From the NCBI GenBank assembly GCA_029573725.1, contig JAKQDQ010000090.1:62001-126000 (forward strand): a stretch of 64,000 nt of DNA. The letters run 5' to 3'. A program made the translations under genes and the position numbers. The notes under the pieces are model-generated. The model worked only from the letters and a program-made list of their open reading frames with translations. It was not told the DNA's origin and searched no databases. Positions 1-10,573 of this stretch are shown here, in pieces (the stretch's first letter is position 1; every line of letters starts with the position of its first letter). The stretch comes from Verrucomicrobiota bacterium (GTDB taxonomy: Bacteria; Verrucomicrobiota; Verrucomicrobiia; Limisphaerales; JADLHS01).

Positions 1-852
1 TTGGGTGCCCTTGTTCACTCCGCCCGGCAACACCATCTCCAGGTGCATTTCTGGTATTCCTTCACCTATTACAAATCCCCGCGCAGTCCGGAGTTTAATC
101 CAGAGCACGGCGGCAACCCCGCCTGGGCCGCGCGCCGCGTCCTGCCCGCCAAGACGCCGGGTCAGCCACCCGTGGTATCCGCGCCGATGACCGACGTGTG
201 CCCCATGCACCCCGAAGCGCGCGCCTGGCAGATCAAGCTGTTGGAGGCCATGCTGGAACGGTACCCGGGCATTTCCATTCACATCGAGGAGCCGGGCTTC
301 GGTTATCCAGGCAGTTGCGTCTGCGATCTGTGCCAATCACTCTTTCGCAAAATCTATGGCACGGACCTGGTGGAATCCATCCACACCCCGCAGGCCGAGG
401 ATTTTCGCTGCCTGGGCACGACGGAATTGATCCGCGAACTGCGCGCAAAATTGGCCTCGCGCACGCCGCGCCCCTGCCTTTCCGTCAACGGCGGTCCGCT
501 CTGGCGCAGCGACCGGCAACTCGGACGCGACTGGAAACGCTGGGCGGACCTGGGCTGGCTGGATTATTACGCCGCGCAAAATTACACCGACGATCCGGAC
601 CGCTTCACCCAACTGACCCGGGGTGTCCTCCAGGATCTGCAGCCCTGTCCGGTATTCGTCGGCATCGGAGTGAAATGGAGCGGCGGTGCAACCCCGTTGC
701 CCACGGTGTTGCAGGAAATCGAGCAGGCGCGGAAGCTCGGGGCCTCCGGAGTCGTTCTGTTCAGCGCCACGGCGCTCACTGCCGAGGATTTGGCAAGGCT
801 CAAAGCCGGTCCGTTCCGACAACCCTCCCTGTATCCGGAGGCCCGGCGTTAA
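1..852 (+). CDS. Putative glycosyl hydrolase-like (GHL10/family 10-like TIM barrel) protein, 5' truncated by window edge
   Basis: Open frame from base 1 to TAA at 850-852; motifs such as HIEEPGFGYPGSCVCDLC and DWKRWADLGWLDYYAAQNYTDD resemble secreted family-10-like glycosylhydrolases. Confidence 0.55.
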   Translation: MGALVHSARQHHLQVHFWYSFTYYKSPRSPEFNPEHGGNPAWAARRVLPAKTPGQPPVVSAPMTDVCPMHPEARAWQIKLLEAMLERYPGISIHIEEPGFGYPGSCVCDLCQSLFRKIYGTDLVESIHTPQAEDFRCLGTTELIRELRAKLASRTPRPCLSVNGGPLWRSDRQLGRDWKRWADLGWLDYYAAQNYTDDPDRFTQLTRGVLQDLQPCPVFVGIGVKWSGGATPLPTVLQEIEQARKLGASGVVLFSATALTAEDLARLKAGPFRQPSLYPEARR

Positions 853-1140
853 TCGCCGCGCGACGGCAACCCCAGCTTGCCGTCCTTCGTCAAGCGCAGC
901 CGGGGCCACCGCTGATGAAGCCAGATGTCCCCCTTGCGCACCGGGCAGGGCGCAGACATCCGGACGCACCGGGAACGGGAAATGGCTGTGTCCCGACCTC
1001 GATCAGCATTTTCCGGGGTGACAACGATTCAACTTGAATGTCCCGGTCTGTGCGCAAAGAATGCCCCCAATCAATTCAGCCCGGAGCTGGACGACTAGGA
1101 GATGAGCACGAGGCGCGGGTCGCTCGCCGGGGGTTCATTG

Positions 1141-3213
1141 ATGACTGGCAAGACAGCAATCCTGATGTTGACTGCGGCAATGGTTTGGTACGCGGGGTCC
1201 TGCGACGGTCAGAACCAAACCTCCGGACCAGTTCCGGTGCAGTTGCGCGAAACCGGGTCCACCTTTGTTCTCGATAACGACCTGCTACAGGTCCGTATCG
1301 AAAAAGCCACCGGTGAGATCGCCTCTCTCCGTTACCAGGGCCGGGAAATGCTCCTGCCGCCGCTCCCCGGGCGGGTCGCCGGCGCAAAGTGGTTCAACCG
1401 CGGCTCATTTCCCGGCGGCCCCATCAAATCCGCGCGCATCACAATTGCGCCGCAAAACAACGAGGGAATCCGCGCCGAGGTGGCCATTGGGTTTTTCAAC
1501 GCGTCCAACGCTCCCACCGCTCCGGTGGACCTGGAACTGCGCTACGCCCTGGGCCAGGGGGAAAGCGCACTGTACACATACGCAATCTGGATGCATCCGA
1601 CCAATTACCCGGCCTTCAGCATTTCGGAAGCGGGTTTTGCCGCGCGCCTCAATCCGGAGGTGTTCGATTACCTGACCGTCAACGCGCAACGCCGCCGCCA
1701 AATGCCGACGGGTGAGGATTGGGATGCCGGCACACCATTGAATCCTCTGGAAGCGCGCCGGCTCACGACAGGGCCGCATCGGGGCCAGGTCGAATACAAA
1801 TACGATTACGCCGCGCCGCTCTACGAATTGCCCGCTTACGGCTGGGCCAGCACAAAACATCAGGTCGGTCTGTGGTTCATCAACCCGAGTTTTGAATACC
1901 TGGCCGGCGGCCCCACCAAGGTCGAACTGACCGGGTATCTTGATGCCCAGCCCGGCGGCCCGCCCACTCTGGTCAATCTTTGGCTCGGCACCCATTACGG
2001 CGGCAGCTCGCTCGTGGTGGCGGAGCATGAAGACTGGATGAAAATCATTGGTCCGTTCGTGATTTACTGCAATACCGGGGCGGCCCCGGAAAACCTGTGG
2101 CGCGAGGCCCTCCGGCGCGCCCGGTTTGAAGTCGGCAGCTGGCCTTATGAATGGGTCCACCACGCCGCCTATCCAGCCGACGCCGCGCGCGGCACCATCA
2201 GTGGACAAATCCAGGTCAAGGACCCGCTCGATCCGCAATTGCAGGTCAGCAACATGTGGGTGGGCCTGACCGCAGCCAGCTACATTCCCAGCCAACGGCC
2301 GGGCCCGTCAAGCTCCCCGACCTCCACGAACGAGGCGGTCGCCGCCAGCCCCGCGCCGGCCGCCCTGCCGTTGCGCGGCGGGTTCCCGGAGCTCGTTGAC
2401 TGGCAGCGCGACGGTAAATTCTATCAGTTCTGGATTTCCGCCAATCCCAACGGCAAATTCACCCTTCCCAACGTACGCCCCGGCCGTTATCACCTGCACG
2501 CCATGGCCGAGGGGGTCATCGGCGAATTCACGCGCTCGAACATCGTCGTGCGCTCCGGCCAATCCGAACATCTGAATGGGCAAACGTGGACACCGCAACG
2601 CTACGGACGCACGTTGTGGCAGATCGGCGTGCCCGATCGTACCGCGCGAGAGTTTCGTCATGGCGACCACTATTGGCAATGGGGACTGTATCTCGACTAC
2701 CCGAAGGACTTTCCCGAGGACGTGGATTATGTCATCGGCCGCAGCGATTGGCGGCGGGATTGGAACTACGTCCAGCCTCCGCGCCTCCTGACGACCAACC
2801 TGCCACCGGTCAGCGAGGACGGCGAACCGGCCATGGATCTGGCGCAATACATCCGCGTCGGCAGTCGCGAAGTGGAGCCGACCACCTGGACCATTCGCTT
2901 CGGCTTGTCGCAGTCCCCCCAGGGCAAAGCGACGTTGCGCCTCGCCTTCTGCGGGACGAGTGCGGGTTGCCGGGTGGAGGTTTTTGTGAATCACCACCCC
3001 ATTGGCGATACGGGCCTGCTGCCTTCCACCGGCGCGATGCAACAGGATGGCATCCGGGCGTTCTGGGTGGAACGTTCCCTGACCTTCGAGGCGAACCGGC
3101 TGGAAACGGGAGTGAACGTGATCCAGCTGAAATCCCACGCCACCAGTTGGACACAAGGGGTGATGTACGATGTGGTGCGGCTGGAACTGGACGAGCCGCT
3201 CGGCACGGAGTAA
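1141..3213 (+). CDS. Secreted polysaccharide lyase family 4-like (rhamnogalacturonan lyase-like) protein
   Basis: Signal peptide MTGKTAILMLTAAMVWYAGSC; LRYQGREMLLP, carboxypeptidase-like middle domain (GKFTLPNVRPGRYHLHAMAEGV) and C-terminal beta-sandwich typical of PL4. Confidence 0.7.
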   Translation: MTGKTAILMLTAAMVWYAGSCDGQNQTSGPVPVQLRETGSTFVLDNDLLQVRIEKATGEIASLRYQGREMLLPPLPGRVAGAKWFNRGSFPGGPIKSARITIAPQNNEGIRAEVAIGFFNASNAPTAPVDLELRYALGQGESALYTYAIWMHPTNYPAFSISEAGFAARLNPEVFDYLTVNAQRRRQMPTGEDWDAGTPLNPLEARRLTTGPHRGQVEYKYDYAAPLYELPAYGWASTKHQVGLWFINPSFEYLAGGPTKVELTGYLDAQPGGPPTLVNLWLGTHYGGSSLVVAEHEDWMKIIGPFVIYCNTGAAPENLWREALRRARFEVGSWPYEWVHHAAYPADAARGTISGQIQVKDPLDPQLQVSNMWVGLTAASYIPSQRPGPSSSPTSTNEAVAASPAPAALPLRGGFPELVDWQRDGKFYQFWISANPNGKFTLPNVRPGRYHLHAMAEGVIGEFTRSNIVVRSGQSEHLNGQTWTPQRYGRTLWQIGVPDRTAREFRHGDHYWQWGLYLDYPKDFPEDVDYVIGRSDWRRDWNYVQPPRLLTTNLPPVSEDGEPAMDLAQYIRVGSREVEPTTWTIRFGLSQSPQGKATLRLAFCGTSAGCRVEVFVNHHPIGDTGLLPSTGAMQQDGIRAFWVERSLTFEANRLETGVNVIQLKSHATSWTQGVMYDVVRLELDEPLGTE

Positions 3214-3279
3214 TCACCCCCGGGCGGACTGGAGCGGCGCCTCTCCTGCCCTCAGGACCGGACCGGGGCGCGCGTCACC

Positions 3280-4089
3280 TCAACCTTTTTCAATGCAGGC
3301 GTACGCGTTGTGGTTATGAATGCTCTCCTGGTTCTCGGCCTCGACGCGGTACCAGGTGATGTCGGCATGCGCCTTGAGTTTGACCACGATGTTCCGGACC
3401 AGGTCCTCGACGAAAACCGGGTTTTCGTACGCCCGTTCGGTCACGGCTTTCTCATCCACCCGCTTGAGCAGCGTGTAAAGCTCGGAGCTGGCCGAGCTTT
3501 CGATCATGCTGATAATGTCCTCGATCCACACCGGCCGCTTGAAGCGGACCTGCACGGTGACTTCGCCGCGCTGATTGTGTGCGCCGTACTTCGCGATCGC
3601 CTTCGAACACGGACACAGCGTGGTAACATGGGCCCGGACCGTCAGCACGAAATCAATGTCATCGCGGGTGGCCGTCGCATCAAACCGGGCGGTGTAATCC
3701 ATCAGGCTCACCTTGCCCGAAACCGGGGCGCGCTTGGACATGAAGTAGGGAAATTCCATCTCGATCCGCGACGTGGTCGCGTTCAGCTTCTTTTGCAACG
3801 CATACAGAATTTCCGAGATGTTCGCCACGTAGATGATGTCCCCGTGCGCGTTCAACACCTCCACGAACCGGCTCATGTGCGTGCCCTTGAATTCCTTGGG
3901 CAGATCCACAAACAAGCCAACCGTGGCAATCGTGTTCTGGATCGCCCGCGCCTTGTCGCGCACCTGGATGGGGAAACGCAGGCGCCGCACCCCCACCTTG
4001 TCAATGCGGAGCTGCCGGTGATCCCGCTCGCTCTGTTTGTCGGTCAGTTTGACGCGCCGGGACGAATTGGATTTTTTTGCCTGTCGCAC
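3280..4089 (-). CDS. folE2: GTP cyclohydrolase FolE2 (MptA-type)
   Basis: GVRRLRFPIQVRDK, VTTLCPCSKAIAKYGAHNQRG and ENPVFVEDLVRN signature motifs. Confidence 0.9.
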   Translation of the reverse strand: MRQAKKSNSSRRVKLTDKQSERDHRQLRIDKVGVRRLRFPIQVRDKARAIQNTIATVGLFVDLPKEFKGTHMSRFVEVLNAHGDIIYVANISEILYALQKKLNATTSRIEMEFPYFMSKRAPVSGKVSLMDYTARFDATATRDDIDFVLTVRAHVTTLCPCSKAIAKYGAHNQRGEVTVQVRFKRPVWIEDIISMIESSASSELYTLLKRVDEKAVTERAYENPVFVEDLVRNIVVKLKAHADITWYRVEAENQESIHNHNAYACIEKG

Positions 4090-4231
4090 CGTCGCACCCT
4101 AACAGGACCACCCGCTCAGGCCAAATCAATTCCCCCGGAAATCCAGCGCAATTCCGCCCGCCGGATCGACGCCATCCGTTTCGACACTTCCGTCTTTTTA
4201 ATTTGGTCGTTTTCACTTTTAATTGCACCGC

Positions 4232-5566
4232 ATGATTACGCGCTATTCCCGCCCGGAAATGCGGGCCATTTGGACCGACGAAAACAAGCTCAAGATCTGG
4301 TTGCAGATCGAACTCCTCGCCAGCGAAGCGTTGGTGAAGGAAGGCGTCGTCCCCGCCAAGGATTTCAGGAAAATCAAGGCCGGTTGCGACAAATGGGTGG
4401 CCGACCTGCCCGGTCTCGTCGCGCGCCAGCGCGAACTGGAAAAGACGCTCAATCACGACGTCATTGGCTTCACTACCGCCGTGGCCGAGGCCATTAACGA
4501 CAACGCCAGCCGCTGGTTTCATTTCGGTCTCACCAGCAGCGACGTGGGCGACACCTGCTACGCCGTGCAGATGCAGCAGAGCGCGGACATTCTCATGGCC
4601 GACGTGAAAAAGCTCCTGCCCGTCATCGCCCGCCGCGCGAAGGAACACAAGTTCACGCCCTGCATGGGCCGCAGTCACGGCATCCACGGCGAACCCACGA
4701 CGTTCGGCCTGAAACTGGCGCTCATGTATGACGAGTTCAAACGCGCTCTCCGTCGTTTGGAAACCGTGCGCGAAGTCGTCGGCGTCGGGAAAATCTCCGG
4801 CGCCGTCGGCACGAGCGCGCATTTGTCGCCGCGCGTCGAGGCTTACGTTTGCAAAAAGCTGGGCATTCAACCCGCGCCCATCGCCACGCAGGTCGTGCAG
4901 CGCGACATCCATGCGGAATTTCAAAACACGATAGCGCTCGTCGGCGCGAGCATCGAGCGTTGGGCGGTGGAGTTCCGGCATTTGCAACGCACCGAAGTGC
5001 TCGAAGCCGAAGAGCCGTTCACCAAGGGCCAGAAAGGTTCGAGCGCCATGCCGCACAAGCGCAATCCCATCACCTGGGAACGGCTCACCGGGCTGGCGCG
5101 CGTGCTGCGCGGCAACGCCGTGGCCGCGCTGGAAAACGTCGCCCTCTGGCACGAGCGCGACATCAGCCACAGCAGCGTCGAGCGCATCATCTTTCCGGAC
5201 AGTTGCACGCTGCTCGATTACATGTTCGGTCTGCTCACGCGCCTGATGGACGGCCTCGTCGTGTATCCGGCGAACATGAAGAAGAATCTCGGCCTCTCGC
5301 TTGGCATGTGGAACAGCCAGACGGTGCTGTTGGCGCTCATCCGCAAAGGCCTGACGCGCGAAGCCGCCTACAAACTCGTGCAGGACGCCGCCATGAAAAC
5401 CTGGGAAGTCAAACACGCCGGCCGCGACGACGCGGATTTCGTGGAAATCCTCAAAGCCACGCCGGACGTAGCCAGGCATTTCAAGAAAGGCGAACTGGAG
5501 AAACTTTGCTCGCTGGATTTCCATTTCAAGGAAGTGAACAACCGGTTCAAGAAGCTGGGGCTGTAG
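4232..5566 (+). CDS. purB: Adenylosuccinate lyase
   Basis: MITRYSRPEMRAIWTDENKLKIWLQIE; fumarase/ASL signature GSSAMPHKRNP. Confidence 0.95.
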   Translation: MITRYSRPEMRAIWTDENKLKIWLQIELLASEALVKEGVVPAKDFRKIKAGCDKWVADLPGLVARQRELEKTLNHDVIGFTTAVAEAINDNASRWFHFGLTSSDVGDTCYAVQMQQSADILMADVKKLLPVIARRAKEHKFTPCMGRSHGIHGEPTTFGLKLALMYDEFKRALRRLETVREVVGVGKISGAVGTSAHLSPRVEAYVCKKLGIQPAPIATQVVQRDIHAEFQNTIALVGASIERWAVEFRHLQRTEVLEAEEPFTKGQKGSSAMPHKRNPITWERLTGLARVLRGNAVAALENVALWHERDISHSSVERIIFPDSCTLLDYMFGLLTRLMDGLVVYPANMKKNLGLSLGMWNSQTVLLALIRKGLTREAAYKLVQDAAMKTWEVKHAGRDDADFVEILKATPDVARHFKKGELEKLCSLDFHFKEVNNRFKKLGL

Positions 5567-5568
5567 TT

Positions 5569-6255
5569 ATGCCAGAAGAAAGGACCAGGAAGGTCAATCC
5601 GACGAAGCGTGCCACTCCACGCGATAATTCGCCCACCCCGCCTTCTCCGTCCTATCCCGGCTTCATTCCGACGCACGGTGGCTACGAAGACCTCCTCGCC
5701 TACCGCAAATCCCAGATCATCTACGATGCCACGGTCCGCTTCTGCGACCGGTTCATAGATCGCAAGTCCCGCACGCACGACCAGATGGTGCAGGCCGCGC
5801 GCAGCGGCAACAAGAACATCTCCGAAGGCAGCCAGGTGTCCGGCACGTCCAAGGAAAGCGAGATCAAACTCACCGGCGTGGCCCGGGGCAGCCTGGAAGA
5901 ACTCCTTGGCGACGACAAAGACTGCCTCCGCCAGCGCGGATTTCGCGAATGGGATAAGAACGACCGCGAAGCCTTATATGTCCGCAAGCTGGGCGCGCGC
6001 AACGACGAGTGCTATGAGGACTACCGTTCGTTCATTGAGAGCCGCCCAGCGGAAACCGTGGCGAACATCCTCATCTGCCTGATTCCGGGGCAACGTCCGG
6101 GGCAGGAACTGGTGGGCGCAAAGCGCGTTCCCGGGCTGGCCGTCCGGATGGCGGCCCTTCCTGACGGAACGCGATCGCCCACCCACTCCCGGCGCGGGCT
6201 TGGTCCGGCCGCCGACCACCGGGCTTACAGATGCTTGCGGGTACGGCCGCGATAG
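5569..6255 (+). CDS. Four helix bundle (23S rRNA intervening-sequence-like / 'suffix domain') protein
   Basis: GYEDLLAYRKSQIIYDATVRFCDRFIDRKSRTHDQMVQAARSGNKNISEGSQVSGTSKESEIKLTGVARGSLEELLGDD; sits directly after purB. Confidence 0.7.
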   Translation: MPEERTRKVNPTKRATPRDNSPTPPSPSYPGFIPTHGGYEDLLAYRKSQIIYDATVRFCDRFIDRKSRTHDQMVQAARSGNKNISEGSQVSGTSKESEIKLTGVARGSLEELLGDDKDCLRQRGFREWDKNDREALYVRKLGARNDECYEDYRSFIESRPAETVANILICLIPGQRPGQELVGAKRVPGLAVRMAALPDGTRSPTHSRRGLGPAADHRAYRCLRVRPR

Positions 6256-7388
6256 GCGGCCAGGAAGTAGGCGGTCACCCCGCCAACCGCGACTGCGAGC
6301 GCACCCCAGAATTCTGGCCAGCGCGTGGCGTCCGGTCCACCGCACCAGTGAAACCACCAGCCGCAAGCCAGGTAACCGATCAAGTAACCCGCGCCGCTCG
6401 TCATCAGCGTAAGCAACGCCTGGGCGCGGGTGCGCCAGGCCGGGTCCACCCGCTCATTCACGTAAATCTGCGAGGTGGTAAAAAACAAGGTGTAAACGCA
6501 GCCATGCAGCGCGATGCCGGTGATGACCCCCCACTTGAGGTTGAGCATGAACAACCCATAGCGCGCCAGCGCACAGCCCAGGCCCGCCAGCAAAATCCAT
6601 TTCAATCGCCAACGGGCCAGCAACGCGCCCAGCAGGATCATGATGAAAATCTCGGTAATTTGCGATAGCGACATCCAGGCGGCGGATTTGCGCAACCCGA
6701 GCTCGACCAGCTGCGGCGGCGTGTAGGGATAAAACGCCGCCAGCGGAATGTTCAACAGGCAGGCGCAAAGAAAAATGACGCGGTGATCCGGGTGTTGCAA
6801 CAACGTGATGGCATCCAGCCCAAGTCGTTGTTGCCAGGTGAGCCGTCCGGCTGCGGCCGGCGGCGTCACGGCGGGCAGGAACAAAGTAAAGCCGGCCAGC
6901 CCGCCCCAGGTGATGGCCCCGCAAAAGGCGGCGCGCGGCGAACTGTCCGCGTTGAGCAGACTGATCAGCAGACACCCGGCCATCCAGCCGAGCGTCCCCA
7001 GCGCGCGCACCGGGCCGAACTGCCGTTTGGGGGCGTCCATCTGCGCCATCGTAATGGCGGTGGAAACGCTGGTGGTGGGTGCGGAACAGAGATGGTACAG
7101 TTGGATCAACCCCAACACCGCCCAGCCCGGCCATTGCCAGCTGATGGCGAGCCCCACGCCGGCCAGCGTGATCGCCGCGCCCCAGGCGAGCCGCCGCAAC
7201 ACACGCACGGGCGCCATGTGCCGGTCGGCCATCGCCCCGAAAAACAGCGGCGCTACAAAGGCGGCCACGGCCCCGGTGGCGAATGCCAGCGGTTGAATCG
7301 CGGCGTAACCATGGGCGTTCAACACCAGCGTCAACGGCACGGTCCAGGTGGCCAGTCCCATCCATTGGATGAAGAACAACACTGCCAA
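6225..7388 (-). CDS. MFS transporter, NupG-like nucleoside/H+ symporter family (start uncertain, probably TTG/GTG)
   Basis: About 12 hydrophobic segments; AVLFFIQWMGLATWTVPLTLVLNAHGYAAIQPLAFATGAVAAFVAPLFFGAMADR resembles the NupG/nucleoside symporter family. Confidence 0.7.
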   Translation of the reverse strand: MAVLFFIQWMGLATWTVPLTLVLNAHGYAAIQPLAFATGAVAAFVAPLFFGAMADRHMAPVRVLRRLAWGAAITLAGVGLAISWQWPGWAVLGLIQLYHLCSAPTTSVSTAITMAQMDAPKRQFGPVRALGTLGWMAGCLLISLLNADSSPRAAFCGAITWGGLAGFTLFLPAVTPPAAAGRLTWQQRLGLDAITLLQHPDHRVIFLCACLLNIPLAAFYPYTPPQLVELGLRKSAAWMSLSQITEIFIMILLGALLARWRLKWILLAGLGCALARYGLFMLNLKWGVITGIALHGCVYTLFFTTSQIYVNERVDPAWRTRAQALLTLMTSGAGYLIGYLACGWWFHWCGGPDATRWPEFWGALAVAVGGVTAYFLAAYRGRTRKHL

Positions 7389-7666
7389 CCGGGCATGCCG
7401 TGGTCGGGAATTTCCGCCTTGCACACGCACAGGACACACGCGCAGCGCCAAAAAGCAAGCCCTGTCCAGAGCCGGACGCGCAGGACCGCGCCGGTCGGGC
7501 CCGGCACGTCCACAAAAAGCGGTTTGTCTTTCGCAATTTCCGGGAAGCGGCCGCCCCGTTCTGTTCCATAATAACCTCGGCTCGTCGAAGCGTGGGCCGC
7601 TGCAGAGTCGGAAAGGGACAATGAGAGACCTGGCCACCTTCGACGAGTCCGATGGGACGTCCAGGT

Positions 7667-8194
7667 ATGAACGCCATGCTGACAACCCCGACGCGCAAGC
7701 GGCTCCAGACCGCGCTGGAACATGCTTCCGGCGACAAACGCTTCAAGATCCTCGAAGTCCACATGAAGAAGCACCTGTTCCGGCAGGACGCGCTGATTCA
7801 GGTGCTCCACAAGGCTCAGGAACTGTTCGGCTACCTCGAAGACGATTTGCTCCTCTTCATCGCGCACAAACTCAAGCTGCCGCCAAGTCGCGTGTATGGC
7901 GTGGCCACCTTCTATCATTTCTTCACCCTGAAACCCCAGGGCAAACATACCTGCGTCGTGTGCATGGGCACGGCCTGCTACGTCAAGGGAGCGGACAAGG
8001 TCATTGCGGCCATCCAGCAACAGGCAAAAATTCAACCGGGCGAAACCACCCCGAATAATCAGATTTCGCTGTTAACCGCCCGGTGCATCGGTGCGTGTGG
8101 CATTTCTCCCGCCGTGGTTTACGACGGGGTGGTTACGCCGCACGCCACGCCGGAATCGGCCGTGGCCCGAATTGAACAGTGGATGACGCCATGA
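7667..8194 (+). CDS. hoxE: NAD-coupled hydrogenase diaphorase subunit HoxE (NuoE-like)
   Basis: NuoE-type [2Fe-2S] cysteines VVCMGTACYVKGA...ARCIGACGISPAVV; first gene of hoxEFUYH order. Confidence 0.88.
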   Translation: MNAMLTTPTRKRLQTALEHASGDKRFKILEVHMKKHLFRQDALIQVLHKAQELFGYLEDDLLLFIAHKLKLPPSRVYGVATFYHFFTLKPQGKHTCVVCMGTACYVKGADKVIAAIQQQAKIQPGETTPNNQISLLTARCIGACGISPAVVYDGVVTPHATPESAVARIEQWMTP

Positions 8195-9834
8195 CCCGCA
8201 ACGATCTATTGCAAATCCAGGAGCGCGAACTGGCGGCGCGCAAAAAGATCACCTTGCGCTGCTGCCAGGCGGCGGGATGCCTGTCCTCCGGCGCCAAACA
8301 GGTGAAGGAACAGCTCGAGAACGCCGTCGCCAGCGCGGGCTTGAGCGATCAGGTCGAAGTGCGGGGCGTAGGCTGCATGAAATTGTGTTGCGAAGGACCG
8401 CTGGTGCAGGCCGATCCTCGGAATACGCTCTACATCCGGGTCACCGAAGCGAACGCCCCATCCATCATTAACGCGCTCCAGGGCGGCACGGCGGAGGCGC
8501 AGCAGGGCGATCCGGAAGCCGCCTTCTTCAAAAAACAATTGTCCATCGTCCTCGCCAACAGCGGCGTGGTGGATCCGGACCGCATTGAAAGCTATATCGC
8601 CCAGGACGGCTACCAGGCGCTGTTGGGCGTCCTGCGTGACCTGACCCCCAAAGACGCGGTGGAGGTCATGGTCAAAAGCGGGCTGCGCGGACGCGGCGGC
8701 GCGGGCTTTCCCACCGGACTCAAGTGGGGCACGGTGGCGAAATCCACCGGGCTGAAGAAATACGTGATCTGCAATGCGGACGAAGGGGATCCCGGAGCGT
8801 TCATGGATCGCAGCGTTCTGGAAAGCGACCCGCACTGTATTCTGGAAGGGATGGCCATCGCCGCCTACGCGGTCGGAGCGGATCAAGGTTACATCTACGT
8901 GCGCGCCGAATATCCATTGGCCATCACTCGGCTCCAAACCGCCATCAAACAGGCAAAGCAACTCGGGCTGCTCGGCGCGGGAATTTTCGAGTCGCCCTTT
9001 CATTTCAACATCGAGATCCGCATCGGCGCCGGCGCCTTCGTGTGCGGTGAAGAAACGGCCTTGATCGCTTCGGTGGAAGGCAAACGCGGCACGCCCCGTC
9101 CCCGGCCACCCTTCCCCGCAGAGAGTGGCTTGTTCGGCTGTCCGACCCTGATCAACAACGTCGAAACTTTTGCCAATGTGCCGCCAATCTTCCGCCATGG
9201 GGCGGAGTGGTTCGCACGCGTGGGCACGGAAAAAAGCAAGGGCACGAAAGTGTTTGCGCTGGCGGGCAAGGTCCGGAACACCGGCCTGGTGGAAGTGCCA
9301 ATGGGGACCCCTTTGCGGGTGATCGCCGAGGAAATGGGCGGCGGCGCGCCGGCGGGCGGGCGCATTAAAGCGGTCCAGACCGGGGGACCTTCGGGCGGTT
9401 GCATTCCTGCGGAACATCTGGACACCCCGGTGGACTACGAGTCGCTTGGGCAATTGGGTTCCATCATGGGTTCCGGGGGCATGATCGTCATGGACGAAAC
9501 CACGCGGATGGTGGAGGTCGCCCGCTTCTTCATGGAGTTCTGCATGGACGAATCCTGCGGCAAATGCATTCCCTGCCGCGCGGGCACCGTCCAGATGCAC
9601 CACCTGCTCGACAAGATCGCCCGCCAGCAGGGCACGCGGGACGATCTGACGAAACTCGAGGAGCTTTGCGACCTGGTGAAAAACACGAGCCTGTGCGGCT
9701 TGGGACAGACGGCGCCGAACCCGACGCTCAGTACGTTGCGGTTTTTCCGCCACGAATACGAAGCCTTGCTGCAGCCGGAGACCGGCTGGCACCGCAACGA
9801 GGCGACATCACCACAACCGACCGCGACCGGATGA
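8191..9834 (+). CDS. hoxF: NAD-reducing hydrogenase diaphorase subunit HoxF (NuoF-like, N-terminal thioredoxin-like 2Fe-2S domain)
   Basis: GLRGRGGAGFPTGLKWG, NADEGDPGAFMDRSVLE, ESCGKCIPCRAG; ATGA overlap with hoxE stop. Confidence 0.93.
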   Translation: MTRNDLLQIQERELAARKKITLRCCQAAGCLSSGAKQVKEQLENAVASAGLSDQVEVRGVGCMKLCCEGPLVQADPRNTLYIRVTEANAPSIINALQGGTAEAQQGDPEAAFFKKQLSIVLANSGVVDPDRIESYIAQDGYQALLGVLRDLTPKDAVEVMVKSGLRGRGGAGFPTGLKWGTVAKSTGLKKYVICNADEGDPGAFMDRSVLESDPHCILEGMAIAAYAVGADQGYIYVRAEYPLAITRLQTAIKQAKQLGLLGAGIFESPFHFNIEIRIGAGAFVCGEETALIASVEGKRGTPRPRPPFPAESGLFGCPTLINNVETFANVPPIFRHGAEWFARVGTEKSKGTKVFALAGKVRNTGLVEVPMGTPLRVIAEEMGGGAPAGGRIKAVQTGGPSGGCIPAEHLDTPVDYESLGQLGSIMGSGGMIVMDETTRMVEVARFFMEFCMDESCGKCIPCRAGTVQMHHLLDKIARQQGTRDDLTKLEELCDLVKNTSLCGLGQTAPNPTLSTLRFFRHEYEALLQPETGWHRNEATSPQPTATG

Positions 9835-9843
9835 GGAACAGTT

Positions 9844-10563
9844 ATGGCCGCCAAGACCTTGACCATTGACGACAAGCACCTCAGCGCCGAGGAGGGCGCG
9901 ACCCTGCTTCAGGCGGCCAAGGAAGCCGGGATAACCCTTCCGACGTTATGTCACCTGGAGGGCATTTACGACGTGGGCGCGTGCCGCCTGTGCCTGGTGG
10001 AGGTCAAGGGGCTGACCAAGCTCGTGCCCGCCTGCACCACCAGGGTTGCCGAGGGAATGGAAGTACTCACCAACAGTGAACGCCTCCGGAAGTACCGGCG
10101 CATGACGCTGGAACTCCTGTTCGCCGAGCGCAATCACATCTGTGCCGTGTGCGTGGCGAACGGACATTGCGAACTGCAGACGCTGGCATACTCCCTCGGC
10201 ATGGATCACGTGCGTTATGAATACCGGACCCCCCGGTGGGGCGTGGATCACACCCACCGGCTTTTCGGCATGGATCACAACCGCTGCGTGCTGTGCAGCC
10301 GTTGCGTGCGCGCCTGCTGGCACGTCGAAGGCGCGGGCACAAAGAACGTCTCCGGCCGCGGCGCGCGCGCACACATCATCACCGATCTGAACCAGCCGTG
10401 GGGCGAGGCGGACAGTTGCACCGCGTGCGGCAAGTGCGTCCAGGCGTGTCCCACGGGGGCGCTGTTCCACAAGGGCGCCACGGTCGGGGAAATGGTGCGG
10501 GACCGCCACCGGCTCGAATTTTTGGTGACGGCCCGACAGAAAAAAGAATGGATTACGGATTAA
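9844..10563 (+). CDS. hoxU: NAD-reducing hydrogenase subunit HoxU (NuoG N-terminal-like Fe-S protein)
   Basis: [51 protein letters not shown]. Confidence 0.92.
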   Translation: MAAKTLTIDDKHLSAEEGATLLQAAKEAGITLPTLCHLEGIYDVGACRLCLVEVKGLTKLVPACTTRVAEGMEVLTNSERLRKYRRMTLELLFAERNHICAVCVANGHCELQTLAYSLGMDHVRYEYRTPRWGVDHTHRLFGMDHNRCVLCSRCVRACWHVEGAGTKNVSGRGARAHIITDLNQPWGEADSCTACGKCVQACPTGALFHKGATVGEMVRDRHRLEFLVTARQKKEWITD

Positions 10564-10573
10564 CGCGAACCTT

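Noticed and set aside
4001-5524. 507-aa minus-strand ORF opposite purB
   Set aside because: Spurious antisense ORF; purB is certain.
8206-9792. 528-aa minus-strand ORF opposite hoxF
   Set aside because: Antisense artefact; the plus strand has unambiguous HoxF motifs.
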